From: Pipra filicauda
Lineage: Eukaryota; Chordata; Aves; Passeriformes; Pipridae
Direction of reading: 5' to 3'
Length of the DNA stretch: 64,000 nt
Assembly: GCF_003945595.2 (NCBI RefSeq)
Contig: NW_024104376.1
Span: 1,116,001 to 1,180,000 of the forward strand
The position numbers and the translations under genes are program-made. Position 1 is the first letter of the stretch, and the number at the start of each line of letters is the position of its first letter. Below the pieces are notes generated by a model. That model worked only from the letters and a program-made list of their open reading frames with translations, was not told where the DNA came from and did not search any database. Below are positions 26,324 through 38,640 of this stretch, piece by piece.

Positions 26324-28972
26324 TCTGTGAAATTGGCTACCAGGGTTATACCTCTTGATTCTGATTTTCACTGTCTCATGCACTAACCAGGTACACCACC
26401 AGGTGAATTTCAGCTCACTCACACCAGACGTGTCATTCCTGTAAACATTTCTCTTCTCCATGTTGACCAACCCAGGACCCAACACACCTCCATGAACGAC
26501 AATGCACTGGACTTGATAGCTGGAAACTACTGCTTTGCCAGTGCATGCAGTCTATCACCAAAAAAAAAAAAAAAGAAAAAGCAAAAAAAAGCCCAATCTA
26601 ACTAGTCCTGGCAGCTGCCATGAGATTGCTCCTTCAGAAGGGGTCAGGGCTTCCAGTGCTCCAGTGCTCCATATGCCAGCCACAGGATTTGGCGAGAATG
26701 AGGGCTCACCTGCACCCAGCATTTCTGGAGAGGGCTCTTGCATATAACCCTAAATTCCCACCTTTGGGAACCCCATAAAGTTGGGCATATTCACCTCCTT
26801 AAGTTCACAGTGTGAACAGCTGCCCTTTATTAAGGAACTCCTTAAAAAAGCACAGTCAGGTCTAAATTAAGATGAGAAATCTCAATGCGGTGTAAATTAT
26901 AACTATAGACAAAGGAATAACAAGGGTGGGGTGGCCCAGGATAGACCCTACATACTTTTGGCAAGCTTTAGTAGACTTGGTAAAAATCTGGGAAAATATG
27001 AGGTGTATCATCCTCCTGGTTGCTGGTCTGTTATGAATTGGCCCACACTCCATTCTGTTGAGCTCAGAGAGCTGCCACAAGAGAACTAAATGGAGGATCT
27101 GGACCTAATTTACCCAAGAAAACAAAAAATAGCTTTAGGAAAAACAGACTTATTGATTCTTAAGTTAAATGTGTTTGTTTTCATAGCAACAGGTGAATAA
27201 TGTCAAAAAAGGAACTTTAATCCCAACCAGAGCAAGTACACTACTGTGGCTTTAATTGAGGAATAATTAATTTGGAAGTAGTGCAACTTACATCTTCTCA
27301 GGTTGCTCATTATATGGCATTTGTATGTAATCACTCACATACACACAACACATCCTGGGACACATTAAGCATTTAATTTTCCTGTATTTAGAAAGGAGCT
27401 TCTTGCTGTTAAATTGTTCACAGCCCTTCCAGAATCCACCAGTATTTATATAGCTTTTGCCAATATTTATATTAACAACAGAGGTGCTAACAGATCAGTA
27501 AGATGATTTTCCCTCAGGTCTGTGCAGGAATTTTCTGTACTTTCCCAAAGGAATCTAGAAGATAATCCACAATATTTAACAAAAATGGATTCATTGTCAA
27601 ATAAGTTCCTTTTGTGCCAATGCTGTGACTTCTTAGGTTATGATTGTTATGATGCTTGTGTCTTTCTTTCTCATACATGGGGGTGTGTGCACACATGCAC
27701 ACTCTGACACAGCATATCAGACATTGTTATGACATAACTACTTTTTAGGACTATAATTAGTCCAGATTGTGCCAGCTCAATAAAGCTCCTAAAGCAAAAA
27801 GCCTTAAAGGCTTTTTCTCCTCTTTCCAACCTGCATCTTGCCTGGATAAAGGCTTTAGGTGCCCTGCCACAAAGAGGTGTTTGCTTTCTTTCGTGGGCAA
27901 ATGCAAAATCCATCAGACATCCTGCCTGCACAACAACAGGCAGACCTGGTGCTCTCCTTGCAAAGGACACTGCACAAAGTCACCACCTAGTCCATCTTGG
28001 AACTTCTTTGCAGTTGCAAAAAGTGCAATAAGTGGGAAACCTCTGAGTGCACGACTCGATGCATGCCATCTCCATCAGACACAGGTGCCGTATTGCCCAG
28101 ACAACTTTTACCCAACAATTTTCAGTTTAAATACTGTCTTCATTAGGACCCAAGAGCATGACCTACCATCTTGCCCAGGGTGTAACTCTCAGGATCTCTT
28201 TGGTTTTTGCCAGGAGAGAGAGTGACAACAGTACAAACAGACAAGTAATGGGTGCCAAAACAAGTCGGCATCTCAAGCTACGCCCAGGCTGGTCTGCAGT
28301 GAGAATTACACATACTGGCTAAAACTGAACAAGCAATAACTCGTGAGTGTTGGATTCAGAAAACATAAGGGCACTCAGAAAGTCATAAGAATTTCTGAAT
28401 GTTTGTCAGGGACATGCAGCAGTGACAGTGTAATTATACCAATCCTAGAAACAGGGGAATGTTTTTAAGAATATCTGTCAAGCTAATGGATGCAGAGATT
28501 CTGAATATTGCATTTTTATAACTTCAAAATCACTATTCAGCAGCAACTGTTCTTTCTTCAGACAGATGAAATTTGCACTTCTGAATGTTTTCTTCAGTAT
28601 TCATTGTCTTAAAGAAAAACCTAAATAGACATCCTATTAACCTGTACTGACTTAACTTACTGAGGAACAATTTCAAGTGTTGTGATTATGGATATAACAT
28701 AAGAATTTAATTATATTACATTTGCTAATTACAAATTTTTCTTACTACTACAAGAAGAGAATTTTCTTGGAATTTGAGTTATTAGCATAAGTTACCCCCA
28801 AAATTTGCTTATGTCTATTAATTACTTGCTTTCTGAGGCAGCATTCCAGATTTCAGGAAAAGCGAAAAATAAAGTCTCAAATCCAGACTGGATTTTGTAG
28901 CTGCTTTAGATTCTTTCATCTAGCTTTACAAAGGCTAGTTATTTCAGTGGCTCTATATTTTACAGAGATTAG

Positions 28973-29728
28973 TCACAGAATCATAGAATCCACTGGGTTG
29001 GAAAAGAACTCTGACATCATCAAGTCCAAACCTTGATCCAACGCTGCTGTGGTTACTAGACCATGGCACTAAGTGCCACATCCAGTCGCATCTTAAAACC
29101 TCCAGGGACGGTGAATCCACCTGGGCAGCCCATTCCAATGTCTGATCACTCTCTCTGTAAAGAATTTCTTCCTAATATCCAACCTAAACCTGCCCTGGCA
29201 GAGCTTAAGACCATGCCATCTTGTCCTACTGATAGCTGCCTGGAAGAAGAGACCAACCCCCACCTGGCTACAACCTCCTTTCAGGTAGTTTTGGAGAGTG
29301 ATGAGGTCTCCCCTGAGCCTCCTCTTCTCCAGCCTGGACAACCCCAGCTCCCTCAGCCTCTCCTCATAGGACTTGTGCTCAAAACCCTTCACCAGCCTTG
29401 TTACTCTTCTCTGGACCTGCTCCAGCACCTCAATATCCTTCCTGAACTGAGGGGCTCAGAACTGGACACAGTACTCCAGGTGTGGCCTCACCAGTGCTGA
29501 GTACAAGGGAAGAATCACTTCCCTGGTCCTGCTGGCCACACTGTTCCTGATCCAGGCCAGGATGCCATTGGCCTTCTTGGCCACCTGAGCACACTGTTGG
29601 CTCATGTTCAGCTTCCTGTCAATCCAAACTCCCAGGTCCTTTTCTGCCTGGCTGCTCTCCAGCCACTCTGTGCCCAGCCTGTAGCTCTGCATGGGGTTGT
29701 TGTGGCCAAAGTGCAGGACCCGGCACTT
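28973..29728 (-). mobile_element. CR1 LINE, 5'-truncated 3' fragment with ORF2 C-terminus
   Basis: The plus strand starts CACAGAATCATAGAAT and GGGTTGGAAAAG, the reverse complement of the CR1 3' end. Minus-strand frames at 29692-29456 and 29428-29093 encode the region downstream of the RT core of CR1 ORF2, including [35 protein letters not shown] and [20 protein letters not shown], then [17 protein letters not shown]. The two parts lie in different frames, so at least one frameshift separates them. About 756 bases survive, one of the better preserved CR1 copies here. It is non-autonomous because endonuclease and RT core are absent. Confidence 0.95.
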
Positions 29729-32700
29729 AAATCAGTGTGCTGAAGGAAATGTGGTTAAGCAAATCACTTGAAAAATTACCTTCTTTACCTGCATATTGTG
29801 GCCAGCCATTTTCAGGTTCATTGTAGTTCTCAGCACATGATCATTTCGTATTTTCATACATATTTAAAAAAGTCAAACATTCATATAAAGATGTCTGGTC
29901 AAAGGTAAATCCTGAAAATGAAATACATTTTATATCAGCATACTTTTTCAATACCTGAAAACACAAAGTTTCACATACCATCCTGACTAATTCTTCCTTT
30001 TACACCTTTCTGACTTTGATAATCCCTAGCCTGTTTGCAGTCCTGATGACATGTTTTTTGTCATCCTAGAATCTCTAATTACTTCTATCCACCAGATTCA
30101 TCTTCTTTTCCCTCCTTGTGAGCAGCATGCTTGATATTTTTGAGGAATAGACTCGTTTCCTGATAGGAAATGTGTTTCGTATTAAAAACCTCCACTTTGG
30201 TTGTCTTGATTGTATATCTCCAAGCATACTTCTAGTTTGCTCTCTTTTTCTTGTTTCTCTTAAAAATTTGCCCTTTATACATGCAACAATCTCACCTATG
30301 GTAGCTTCACTATTTATTTTGAACTGTACTGCCTCTAGTCATCCCTACAAAAATGTTGACTTCCTTCCCCTCTGTGATTATTTCCTCCCCTGTGCTTAAG
30401 AGGAAATACCATGCATGATTTGTACTTTTGATGCCCCCTCCTGCAGAAAACTACCTGAAAATTCCAGCCTGCAAACAGACTGATAAGACTGTGAGGGTGT
30501 TTGTGAACACACAGATTATTGTGGTGAAATTCTTCAGTCATGGGCCTGAAACACAGGGTTGCTTTGTCTGCCTACCAGGGTGCTGTTCTTAGCATGTCTG
30601 TGCTAGGGGTCTTCCTATTCCCAGCCTCGTCTTTCCACTCTTGCTGCTGGCATCCTCCTGCCAGTTGAGGAATCTCTTTGCCAACTGCTTTTGGTATTCA
30701 TTGAAAATGAAAGACAACACCAACATTCAGTGGACGTATTTTACTTCTGGGAAAAAACTAAGCAATGCGAACTCTCTAAGCAGGTTAAGCAGTCTCAGGA
30801 GCTAAGACAAAAGAATGCAAAGTGTCCAATCTAACTTGCACATGGCCTTAAACAACCCATGTCTTCCAGCTCTTTGTTCATAGAAATTTCCCATGTAGCA
30901 ATTTTGGGGCAGGGAAAAGCTGTCCAATATTTTGTATACATAGGAGCTGTGAAGCTCTCTGTTCAGACAGAAACATTTGAGGAACAAGTGACCCTTGTAA
31001 CAGGATATGTGTGATCCCAAAAGGCAGTGCATCTACTTAACCAGATGACATCGCAGTCCTGCATATATTATCATAAAGATTGGTACAGGAAGGGATTTAA
31101 CTGAGAATGCAAGTTATCCTGCAGAACAAAGGTGAGTCGAAGGTAATGGCACTTGAGCTATCACTCTAGCATTCTAATGACAGGACATCAAAGTGAACTC
31201 TGGAGTCTGATGAACACAGGAGAAGCCTGGACTGGATTTGATGTTCAGCTGCTGCATCTCATATGTTGTTCATGTTAAATTCACCGCTGAAACAAGTCAG
31301 CAGAGAGACAGTAGAATGGTTTTAAATACTTATATTAGAAATAAATTTCTCTTCTAGGAAGCCTGAAGTGCCTTAATTCTACACATTAGATAGCACTAAA
31401 TAAACAGTGTTCATACTGTTAAAATAAATACCAACTAATTACAAACATCAGAAGGCATTTATGTCAAAGTTTAACAACTGTTTGTAGCTGTATTCTGAGT
31501 AATTTTAACGTTCTTGTCTTGGCAAAAGGAGAAAAGCAAACCTTTCTCAAAATGAAATGGTTGTTGTGATCACCCCTAGGAGACCCGAGAAGGACAATTC
31601 CCCCTCTGTCTGTTGCACTTTGAGCAAAGGGAAAAGGTTTCCCTTTCCACCTTGGGTTTCCTCCACAATGTCAGCATCTTCATAAATATCTAGGACTTGC
31701 CCTCTGCCACACCAGGCTCACATTTGAGAAGTAAAGAGTGGGTAATTTCAATGTAGTTGCTTTTATATGTGTTGGCAGATAAAGTTAACTTGTTAATATG
31801 TTTAAGCATGGATGCTTGCTGCTGTTCTTCACTGGATACCTTCAGACTCTGAAATGTGCTTCTGCTGAGATTTTCAAATGTAATTTGAAGTGATGCCCGA
31901 AACAGCCCAAGTTGGGAGTGGGTAGAGCACCTACCTTCTGCAAATTGGGCATTTACAAGGTATTTCAGTTCTGACTACTTGAAATGAGCAGTTCCATGTG
32001 AACATCTTGACCTCTCTCCTTTTCTGTTAGAACTAAGGTGTCCATATCATAGTGGTTTATTTTTGCCTCATATGGCAGAATAAAAGTAGCCCATAACCTG
32101 ATTAATTCCCCAAGGGTAGTTTAGGCAGACAATGCCAGTGTGATTGCCGCCTCTATATACATTGCAAATGGACAGAAAAGGAAAGTTTCTCTTTTAACTT
32201 ATAGAGTCTTATCAGATGTCAAAAATAAAAGATGTTTTGATGTTAGGGATCAGTGCTGCACTGACAAATGTGAATGTCGGTTCCATGGTGACAGGATAGA
32301 ATAAAAAGTACTGAGCAAAAGACCCTTTACAGATTGCACCCATTTCATTCATTTTTCTATCCAGGGCTCAGAACAAAGAGAAAACAAAACCATTCTTGTT
32401 CCACTAATAAAGCACATCACTGATTTTCCTAATGCTGGTCAGAGATCATGCTAATCAGGAGGTCTTGCTATTCCTATTATCTTTTTATTTGTATGAAAAG
32501 AACATTTTCTTCAGCAAGGTGAACTTTCTGTACTCAGCCATAACAATTCTCAAATTAATTAATTATTTGCTTTAGAGTGGAAAAAAAAATTTTCTAAGTA
32601 ATTTGCAGCTTCCTTAGTTACTTTGGTAATCTCAGATGCCTTGTCATCCTCAGCAACATATGTAGACTCTGATTCATGTGAGTTTGTGTCAGCCATGTGG

Positions 32701-33160
32701 TCCCACATGAATCGGAAGCAGGGGTGAACTAGCCAGCAGACATGCCTTATGACATTTAGTTTCTGGGAACTCCAAAAAAACTCCCACCCATATCTTCATT
32801 CAGTAGCAATGTGATTTAAAATCTGCCTATTTAACACAGATGTAATCATGCTCACAAGGACTTTATAACTATTTTCCAATTGTATTTTTAATGAGAAATT
32901 ACTGGTTACCGTGGACTCAAATTGCAGGCTTAACTGTGCTGTTTCTGTTTAAAGATAAAAAGAAAGCACATGCATTAATATTCCTGGTGAGTTCATTGCT
33001 CCTTGGGCTTCCTTGTACAGGAAACAGACGGAAATCAAGACGTTCCAGCTATCAGAGAAATATGACAAGCTGCCTTTCTTCTTTTTCCCCTTTTGGAAAA
33101 CTTCACTTCTCAGATTCCCTCTAGAAAGCCCAAATTCATGGAGAACGGTAAAAGACAGAG

Positions 33161-33236
33161 GAGGAAAAGAAAGGAAGAAAGGAAGGAAGGAAGGAAGAAA
33201 GGAAGAAAGGAAGGAAGGAAGGAAGAAAGGAAGAAG
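33161..33236 (+). repeat. GGAA/GAAA purine microsatellite
   Basis: About 76 bases made only of G and A, mostly GGAA and GAAA tetramers, on the plus strand; the minus strand is pure pyrimidine. Open frames running through it (KERKEGRKK-type plus-strand and SFLPSFLP-type minus-strand peptides) are translation artefacts of the repeat. Such tracts are length-polymorphic and can form triplex structures. Confidence 0.95.
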
Positions 33237-35470
33237 CTTTTCTTCCTCTTGAACTAGGTTTTTCAGTGATTCATTGTTTAGACTCTCCAAGCCAAAAAGA
33301 AGAGGGAAATGTTCACAAAATCCTTCCTTAAGCCTTTGCTTTCAGAATGCACCTTTTCTTCATTTGGACTTTACACCCTCAATGAGACATTTTTTTGGGC
33401 AGACAAGGCACAGTTTTGCACAGGAGCAGCTCAAGGAAACGGCAAAGAGCCAGTGAGGGATTAGTCAAATTACTTTTTCATCCATGCACAAGGTGCTGGG
33501 TTCAATAGATCCACTTGCACTCCTGCTTTGGACACAATTCTGTGGACAGCTGTTCTAGTGCTTGGCACTGTCCAGGGAATATGGTCCCCTGAGAGCAGTG
33601 GGCAGGCTCAGGAGGGTAAAGTGAAGCTGGTGGGGGTTTACAGCTTCAGTCTCAAAGAACAGACTCCAGGAAAAACTCAGAAATAACTAATGAATCAGCC
33701 AGGGTAGTTATAGCCAGGGTGCAGCACAGTGCATCACATCAGTTTTCAATTTATATTTTCTGTTTACGCTTTGGTATTGCCCAAAGGTCCCAGTTTGGAC
33801 TAAGTCTCAAAAAGAGTACCAGATGCACTTGGGTGTGCATTCTACACAGATGGGCCTCCCTGTTCTTCTACTGTCATCAAAGCTTACTGCCCAAGTTGCC
33901 GTAGCTACCAAAAAACAAGCTGAGAGGAGAGATAGCATGTCATCACACCACACAGCTGGACCCCAGAGGCAAAATACTCCTGGACCCCATGGTTAAATGT
34001 AGACATAGTGGCTAGCGTTGTACAAGCACAGATCACTAGAAAGTTTAGAGCTCAAGCAGCTTCTGGTCGAAAAGACAAATGGGGTAACTACATATAACCA
34101 CAAAAGCCACTTTATGAAAGCTGAATTTGATACAGTATTCGTTTGTGTTTTCCCAGTTTCCTAATCCTAAATAATTCATTCCCCTTAATATCACCCACAG
34201 CATCCGTTTGTCAGTCAAATGCCTTTATAGTCCCCACACTGCTCAATTACCCTGTTTCCCTCCTGTCATGTCAACCACAGGGTAGCTGTGGTCATTTTTT
34301 GAAAGCATATCCTTTTGATCCCATATGACTTCTATAATTTGAGGTGAGTTTGCCTTAGCAGTATGCCAGAAACATGAGTGAAATGCCCTTTGTTTGGAAT
34401 CATCCCACAGACTGAAATCTCAGCAATCATAAGATGCAAACCTGCAAAGTAGGGTCACAGACATGACAGAAAGGATCTTTATCTCAACATGGAGTAAGCA
34501 TAAGTTAAAGGATGATGGATTGACCGTCTCCTGTATGAAGGACATTGGGGCATGTCACTTCATTTGTGATACAACTGCTGCACAGCTCTCAAGGAACACT
34601 GGAGCTGTGCTCATCTTCTTTTCCCTGTGCTCTGCTGTTAAGCGTTCTCTGTTCTGAAATCATCAGGCCAGATCTTTGCTGCTGTAACTCCTGCAGTTGA
34701 CAGGAGCAGTGCTGTATTGCCTCAGTACTGGAGAGACTCTGAGCAAATTCCTAAGCAGCCTTTGGAAATCCTGACATCTCACCTTACGCACAAAAGTTTG
34801 GAAAGATATTGTAATGTAACCATACATTTGGGCCTTCAAAGGAGCCTTATGATTCCCATCCAGAACAATTATAGCAGTTGACTCTAAGATAAATATTTTA
34901 TCCTCCTATATGCAAGAATGGAGTTGCCAGTACTAAGATATACATTTTGGAAACTACAGATGTGGGGAAGCAACTCCAACTCCAATTGCCTGAATATGAG
35001 CCAATGAGATTTAGCACAGCCAGCTGGCTTGGTGAAAAGGTCTTGTTATCAGCTTCTGCATGCTTCAGTTCACACAGTTTCTGCATGATTGTCTTTCCTA
35101 CCTTGTACCTTAATGATAAAAATCATGCCCTACCATGTCTCCATTCAAAATGTCAAAGTCTGACAAAAGGTCTTTCTTAAAATATTAGGTTGAATCTCTT
35201 GAGGGAGCTTGAAAATATATGTTTGTTTGTTCGTTTGAGTTTTCACAGGACTGGCATGAAAACTGGTAAAAATGTTTTAAGTGTGAATTGTATAATCATT
35301 GAAATGTGAATCCCCTGCTCATGATGGTTTTCTTGCATTGTAGCAAGTTCTTTACAGATGTGGGGTGATTTTAATTTTTTTTCAGTGCAGTTACGCAGTT
35401 CCTGGATAATTGCACTTCTAACTTTTCTTAGTTCCTTTAACTGTACTTATTCCCAAATCCACGGATAACA

Positions 35471-35540
35471 CCTTCACTGTGAGGCTGATGGAGCACTGGA
35501 ACCAGTTGCCCAGAGAGTCCCTTAACACCTTCCCGTATCT
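35471..35540 (+). mobile_element. CR1 LINE remnant (ORF2 C-terminal part)
   Basis: CCTTCACTGTGAGGCTGATG followed by GAGCACTGGAACCAGTTGCC and CAGAGAG matches the CR1 segment encoding the F-T-V-R-L-M-E-H-W-N-Q-L-P region of ORF2. Both ends fade into unrelated sequence within about 70 bases. The 3' tail is not recognised. Confidence 0.7.
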
Positions 35541-37845
35541 CAGAAAGAAAAAAACAAGAAAAATATTTACACTAATTAATATTTTCACTGTTCATTTTTT
35601 GAGTGCACTATCCCATTTTGCTTTTATTATTTGAACAATTTTTCTCTTCTATCACACTGTGATTGTGAATTTTTAACCCTTACTGGCTTATAGCAATTTT
35701 TGTAATTTTCCCAACACTTCAAAATCACCTTGAGTATTTATAGCACACCAAACGTCTTTGGATTGGGTTGTGACTCAAGTCATAGACATGACATACATGA
35801 GACGAATTACTACTGAAGTTTGTTGACACAGTGACATGTCTCTGAGTCAGACTTCCTCCTTTTTTTATTCATCAAGTGGGTGGAATACGAATTATTGCTA
35901 GCCTATACTGTGTCAGACATTATGGTAGGGTGGATCAAGATATGTTTCTCTCTCTACTCCTTAGCTCTGTCCAAGGGGAATAAGCAAGATCACAATTTTT
36001 ATTTCTATTTTAATATTGTATTCTGGTAACCTGTGGGAAACATAGACTAACTCACTGCAACTCAGCTGTAACACTCCTTTCTCCCTTGGTGTCTGTTTAT
36101 AGCTCATCTGCATTCAGAATTATGCCTCCCTTATCTGTCTGGCACTGATTTAGGGTGGTAGATACATGTATGAAACACACATCACTTCAAATGATTTGGC
36201 AACTCTGAAACTTAGTCTGAAACTTGTTTTGTATCAAATGTGACATTTCCTGTGTGTGGGACCATATCTCGCTTTAACACTACTGAGACCAATAACTTGC
36301 TGTTGCTTTTCCATTTGGTCCTTTAACAGTCATTTAATGCCAAAGCGGGGTAGGGGGAGGCAATACCTCATGCTAAATGTTGTGAGCATTTAAATCTCTC
36401 CACTGATAAGGAGGAAGGGGTGCTTGGTGTTCTCTACCAACAAATGGGTTTTAAACAAAGAGCTTCTTTGAGCTGGATGCCAGACTCTCACCCATGATCA
36501 AGCACCGCCTAATTCCATCTCAGGAAGTGCCTGAACATATGGAGATAGTTAGCTTCCCAGTGACGGGAGAGTCAGGATCTGAAAGCAAGGCTGCCACTAA
36601 AATCAAACTGCTGCAAACCCAGGAGATGTTAAAGCTGCTGAATCTGTGCAGGAGCATCCACAAGGACGCCACTACCTCACTGTCTTTCTGTGCTTGTTTT
36701 CTCTGGTGCATGTGTGATATTTGCATATCGCAAAGGTCAGGAGGGATGAAAAGGAGCTAGAAATGAGAAAGAGCAATGATCAGATGCCAAAGAAATACCC
36801 TGAACACATAGATTGCACCTACTCTAATGCTCTCAAAACTATGGAACAGCGTACACCCTGGCATTTGTAAGGTAAATTGAAAGGTTCATGAAGAAGTCGA
36901 AGTTGTCCAATTTGAAGCATTATTGCAAATTACTTAGTCTCAAAGGAGCATTTGACATCTGTAGATCATAAGCAAGATGGGAGACAGGACAGAACATACT
37001 AGCCACAGGTAAAAATAAAATACATATTGCAGTATGTTCAGCAGGTAAATAAAGCATTGCTATAAGGATAGCAAGATATTTAGAGGGAGGTCAGACAAGT
37101 TCAGAGGCAGATTTTGTTTCAAAACTAATTGCTCCCTGAAGTTCAGATGTACATTTTCCCTGGTTCTGAAATTGGTACCAGCTGCACTTTTGTTCTACGT
37201 TTTTTCTTTCTTTCCTTATTATTTTCCTCATTTGGATATTCTAATCAAAACCAATAGAGCTCCTTTTGAGTATGTAGGAATAAGAAAATTAGCACTCACC
37301 AAGAACTTTTGTACTGATAATATGGAGTGAAAACTGATACCCTTCTCTAACTATTTGATGAAGTTTAATGATTTTGACACATTTGTAGCAAGTGCTTGAG
37401 AAATTAGCAGAATAAAGCCATTTTCCTCCTATCTTAACCAAATTCTGTAGCACATAGGACAAAGATGATACAGTAACATAATCTAAACATCTCAACATTC
37501 ACCCATTCATACTGGTTTTCTCAGGAAGAAAAAGTAGTCATTGTGTAGTAAGAACTTTACCCGGTACCCTCTTTTACACAGACACATAACCTTTCTATAC
37601 ATATGTGAGTCGGTCTCACAGCGGAGCTATCCTGTGCATGAAGTTAAAAATAAAGGCCCAGCTCCTCAGACATGCATAGAACAGTATCCAAATACATCAT
37701 GTTTAATTATGCTGATCTCAATAATAACTAAGGTTCTAGACAGGAATTAGAAATGGGAACCATATTGCTCAATTTTGGGTGTCTACTCGTGAACTAGTTG
37801 TCATGTCTCACTCTCCAGACAATGTAGGTCCACCCAGTCCAACCA

Positions 37846-38640
37846 AAGAATCAGAATAATAGAAGCATTTAGGTTGGAAAAGACCTCCAAGATCATCAGT
37901 CCAACCTTTGACCAATCACTGCCTTTACCACTAGACTATAGCACAAGTGCCATGTCCAGTCATTTGTTGAACTTCTCCAGGGATGATGACTCCACCTCCC
38001 TGAGCCACCTCCCTGAGCAGTCCCTTACAATGCTTGATAACCCTTTCCATGAAGAAATTCTTTCTGATCCCCAACCTGAACCTCCCCTGGCACAGCTTGA
38101 TGCTATGTCCTCTCATCTTATTGCTAATTGTCAGGGGGAAGAGGCTGATCCACACCTGGCTACAACCTCCTTTCAGGTAGTTATAGAGAGCAATAAGGTC
38201 ACCCTGAGCCTCCTCTTCTCCAGGCTATGCAACCCCAACTCCCTCAGCCAATCCTCACAGGACTTCTGCTCCAGAGCCTTCACCAGCTCCTGTGCCCTTC
38301 TCTGGCCATGCTCCAGCCCATCAATGTCTTTCCTGTAGTGAGAGGCCCAAAACCGGGTACAGTACTCAAGGTGTGCCCTCACCAGTGCCAAGTACAGGGG
38401 GACAATCACTGCCCTGGTCCTGCTGGCCACACTATTTCTGATAAAGGTCAGGATGCCATTGGCCTTCTTGGCCACCTGGGCACACTGTTGGATCATATTC
38501 ATCTCTGTTAAGCAGCACTCCCAGGTCCTTTTCTGACAGGCATCTTTCCAGCCACTCTGTCCCAAGCCTATACTGCTGGCACTTTGGCCTTGTTGAACCC
38601 CGTGCTGTTGGCCTCAGCCCGTCGATCCAGCCTGCAGCAG
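37846..38640 (-). mobile_element. CR1 LINE, 5'-truncated 3' fragment with ORF2 C-terminus
   Basis: The plus strand starts AGAATCAGAATAATAGAAGC then TTTAGGTTGGAAAAGACCTC, the reverse complement of the CR1 3' end, and continues to the segment complementary to GGCCAACAGCACGGGGTTCA. Minus-strand translation of 38565-38173 reads [33 protein letters not shown] and [13 protein letters not shown]. Minus-strand 38155-37931 gives FRLGIRKNFFMERVIKH. A frame change separates the two blocks. The copy is 5'-truncated and inactive, and is close in sequence and extent to the copy at 28973-29728. Confidence 0.95.

Larger units (their letters stand above)
12791..28972. other. Long region without a recognisable gene
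   Basis: Apart from two small CR1 tails (near 14.5 and 16.8 kb) no repeat family or gene is recognised. A GC- and purine-rich patch lies at about 13.9-14.3 kb and includes four G-runs at 14223-14249. A short direct repeat containing two CACGTG boxes lies at 26277-26323. The longest frame (27767-28225, plus, 152 codons) has no recognisable domain and is probably chance. Confidence 0.5.
29729..37845. other. Region without a recognisable gene
   Basis: AT-rich DNA with short open frames only. It contains a GGAA-type microsatellite at 33161-33236 and a small CR1 remnant at 35471-35540. The plus-strand frame at 36494-36760 (88 codons) shows no known domain and is not claimed as a gene. Confidence 0.5.

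Noticed and set aside
27767..28225. 152-codon plus-strand open frame, cysteine-rich
   Set aside because: It is the longest frame outside the LINE, but no domain, splice signal, Kozak context or compositional support is visible and overlapping minus-strand frames are also open. Most likely chance.
33013..33290. Lys/Glu-rich and Ser/Phe-rich frames on the two strands
   Set aside because: Produced by reading through the GGAA microsatellite.
34200..34341. CCCACAG acceptor and GAG-GTGAGT donor spanning about 140 bases
   Set aside because: Every frame is interrupted by a stop before the donor.
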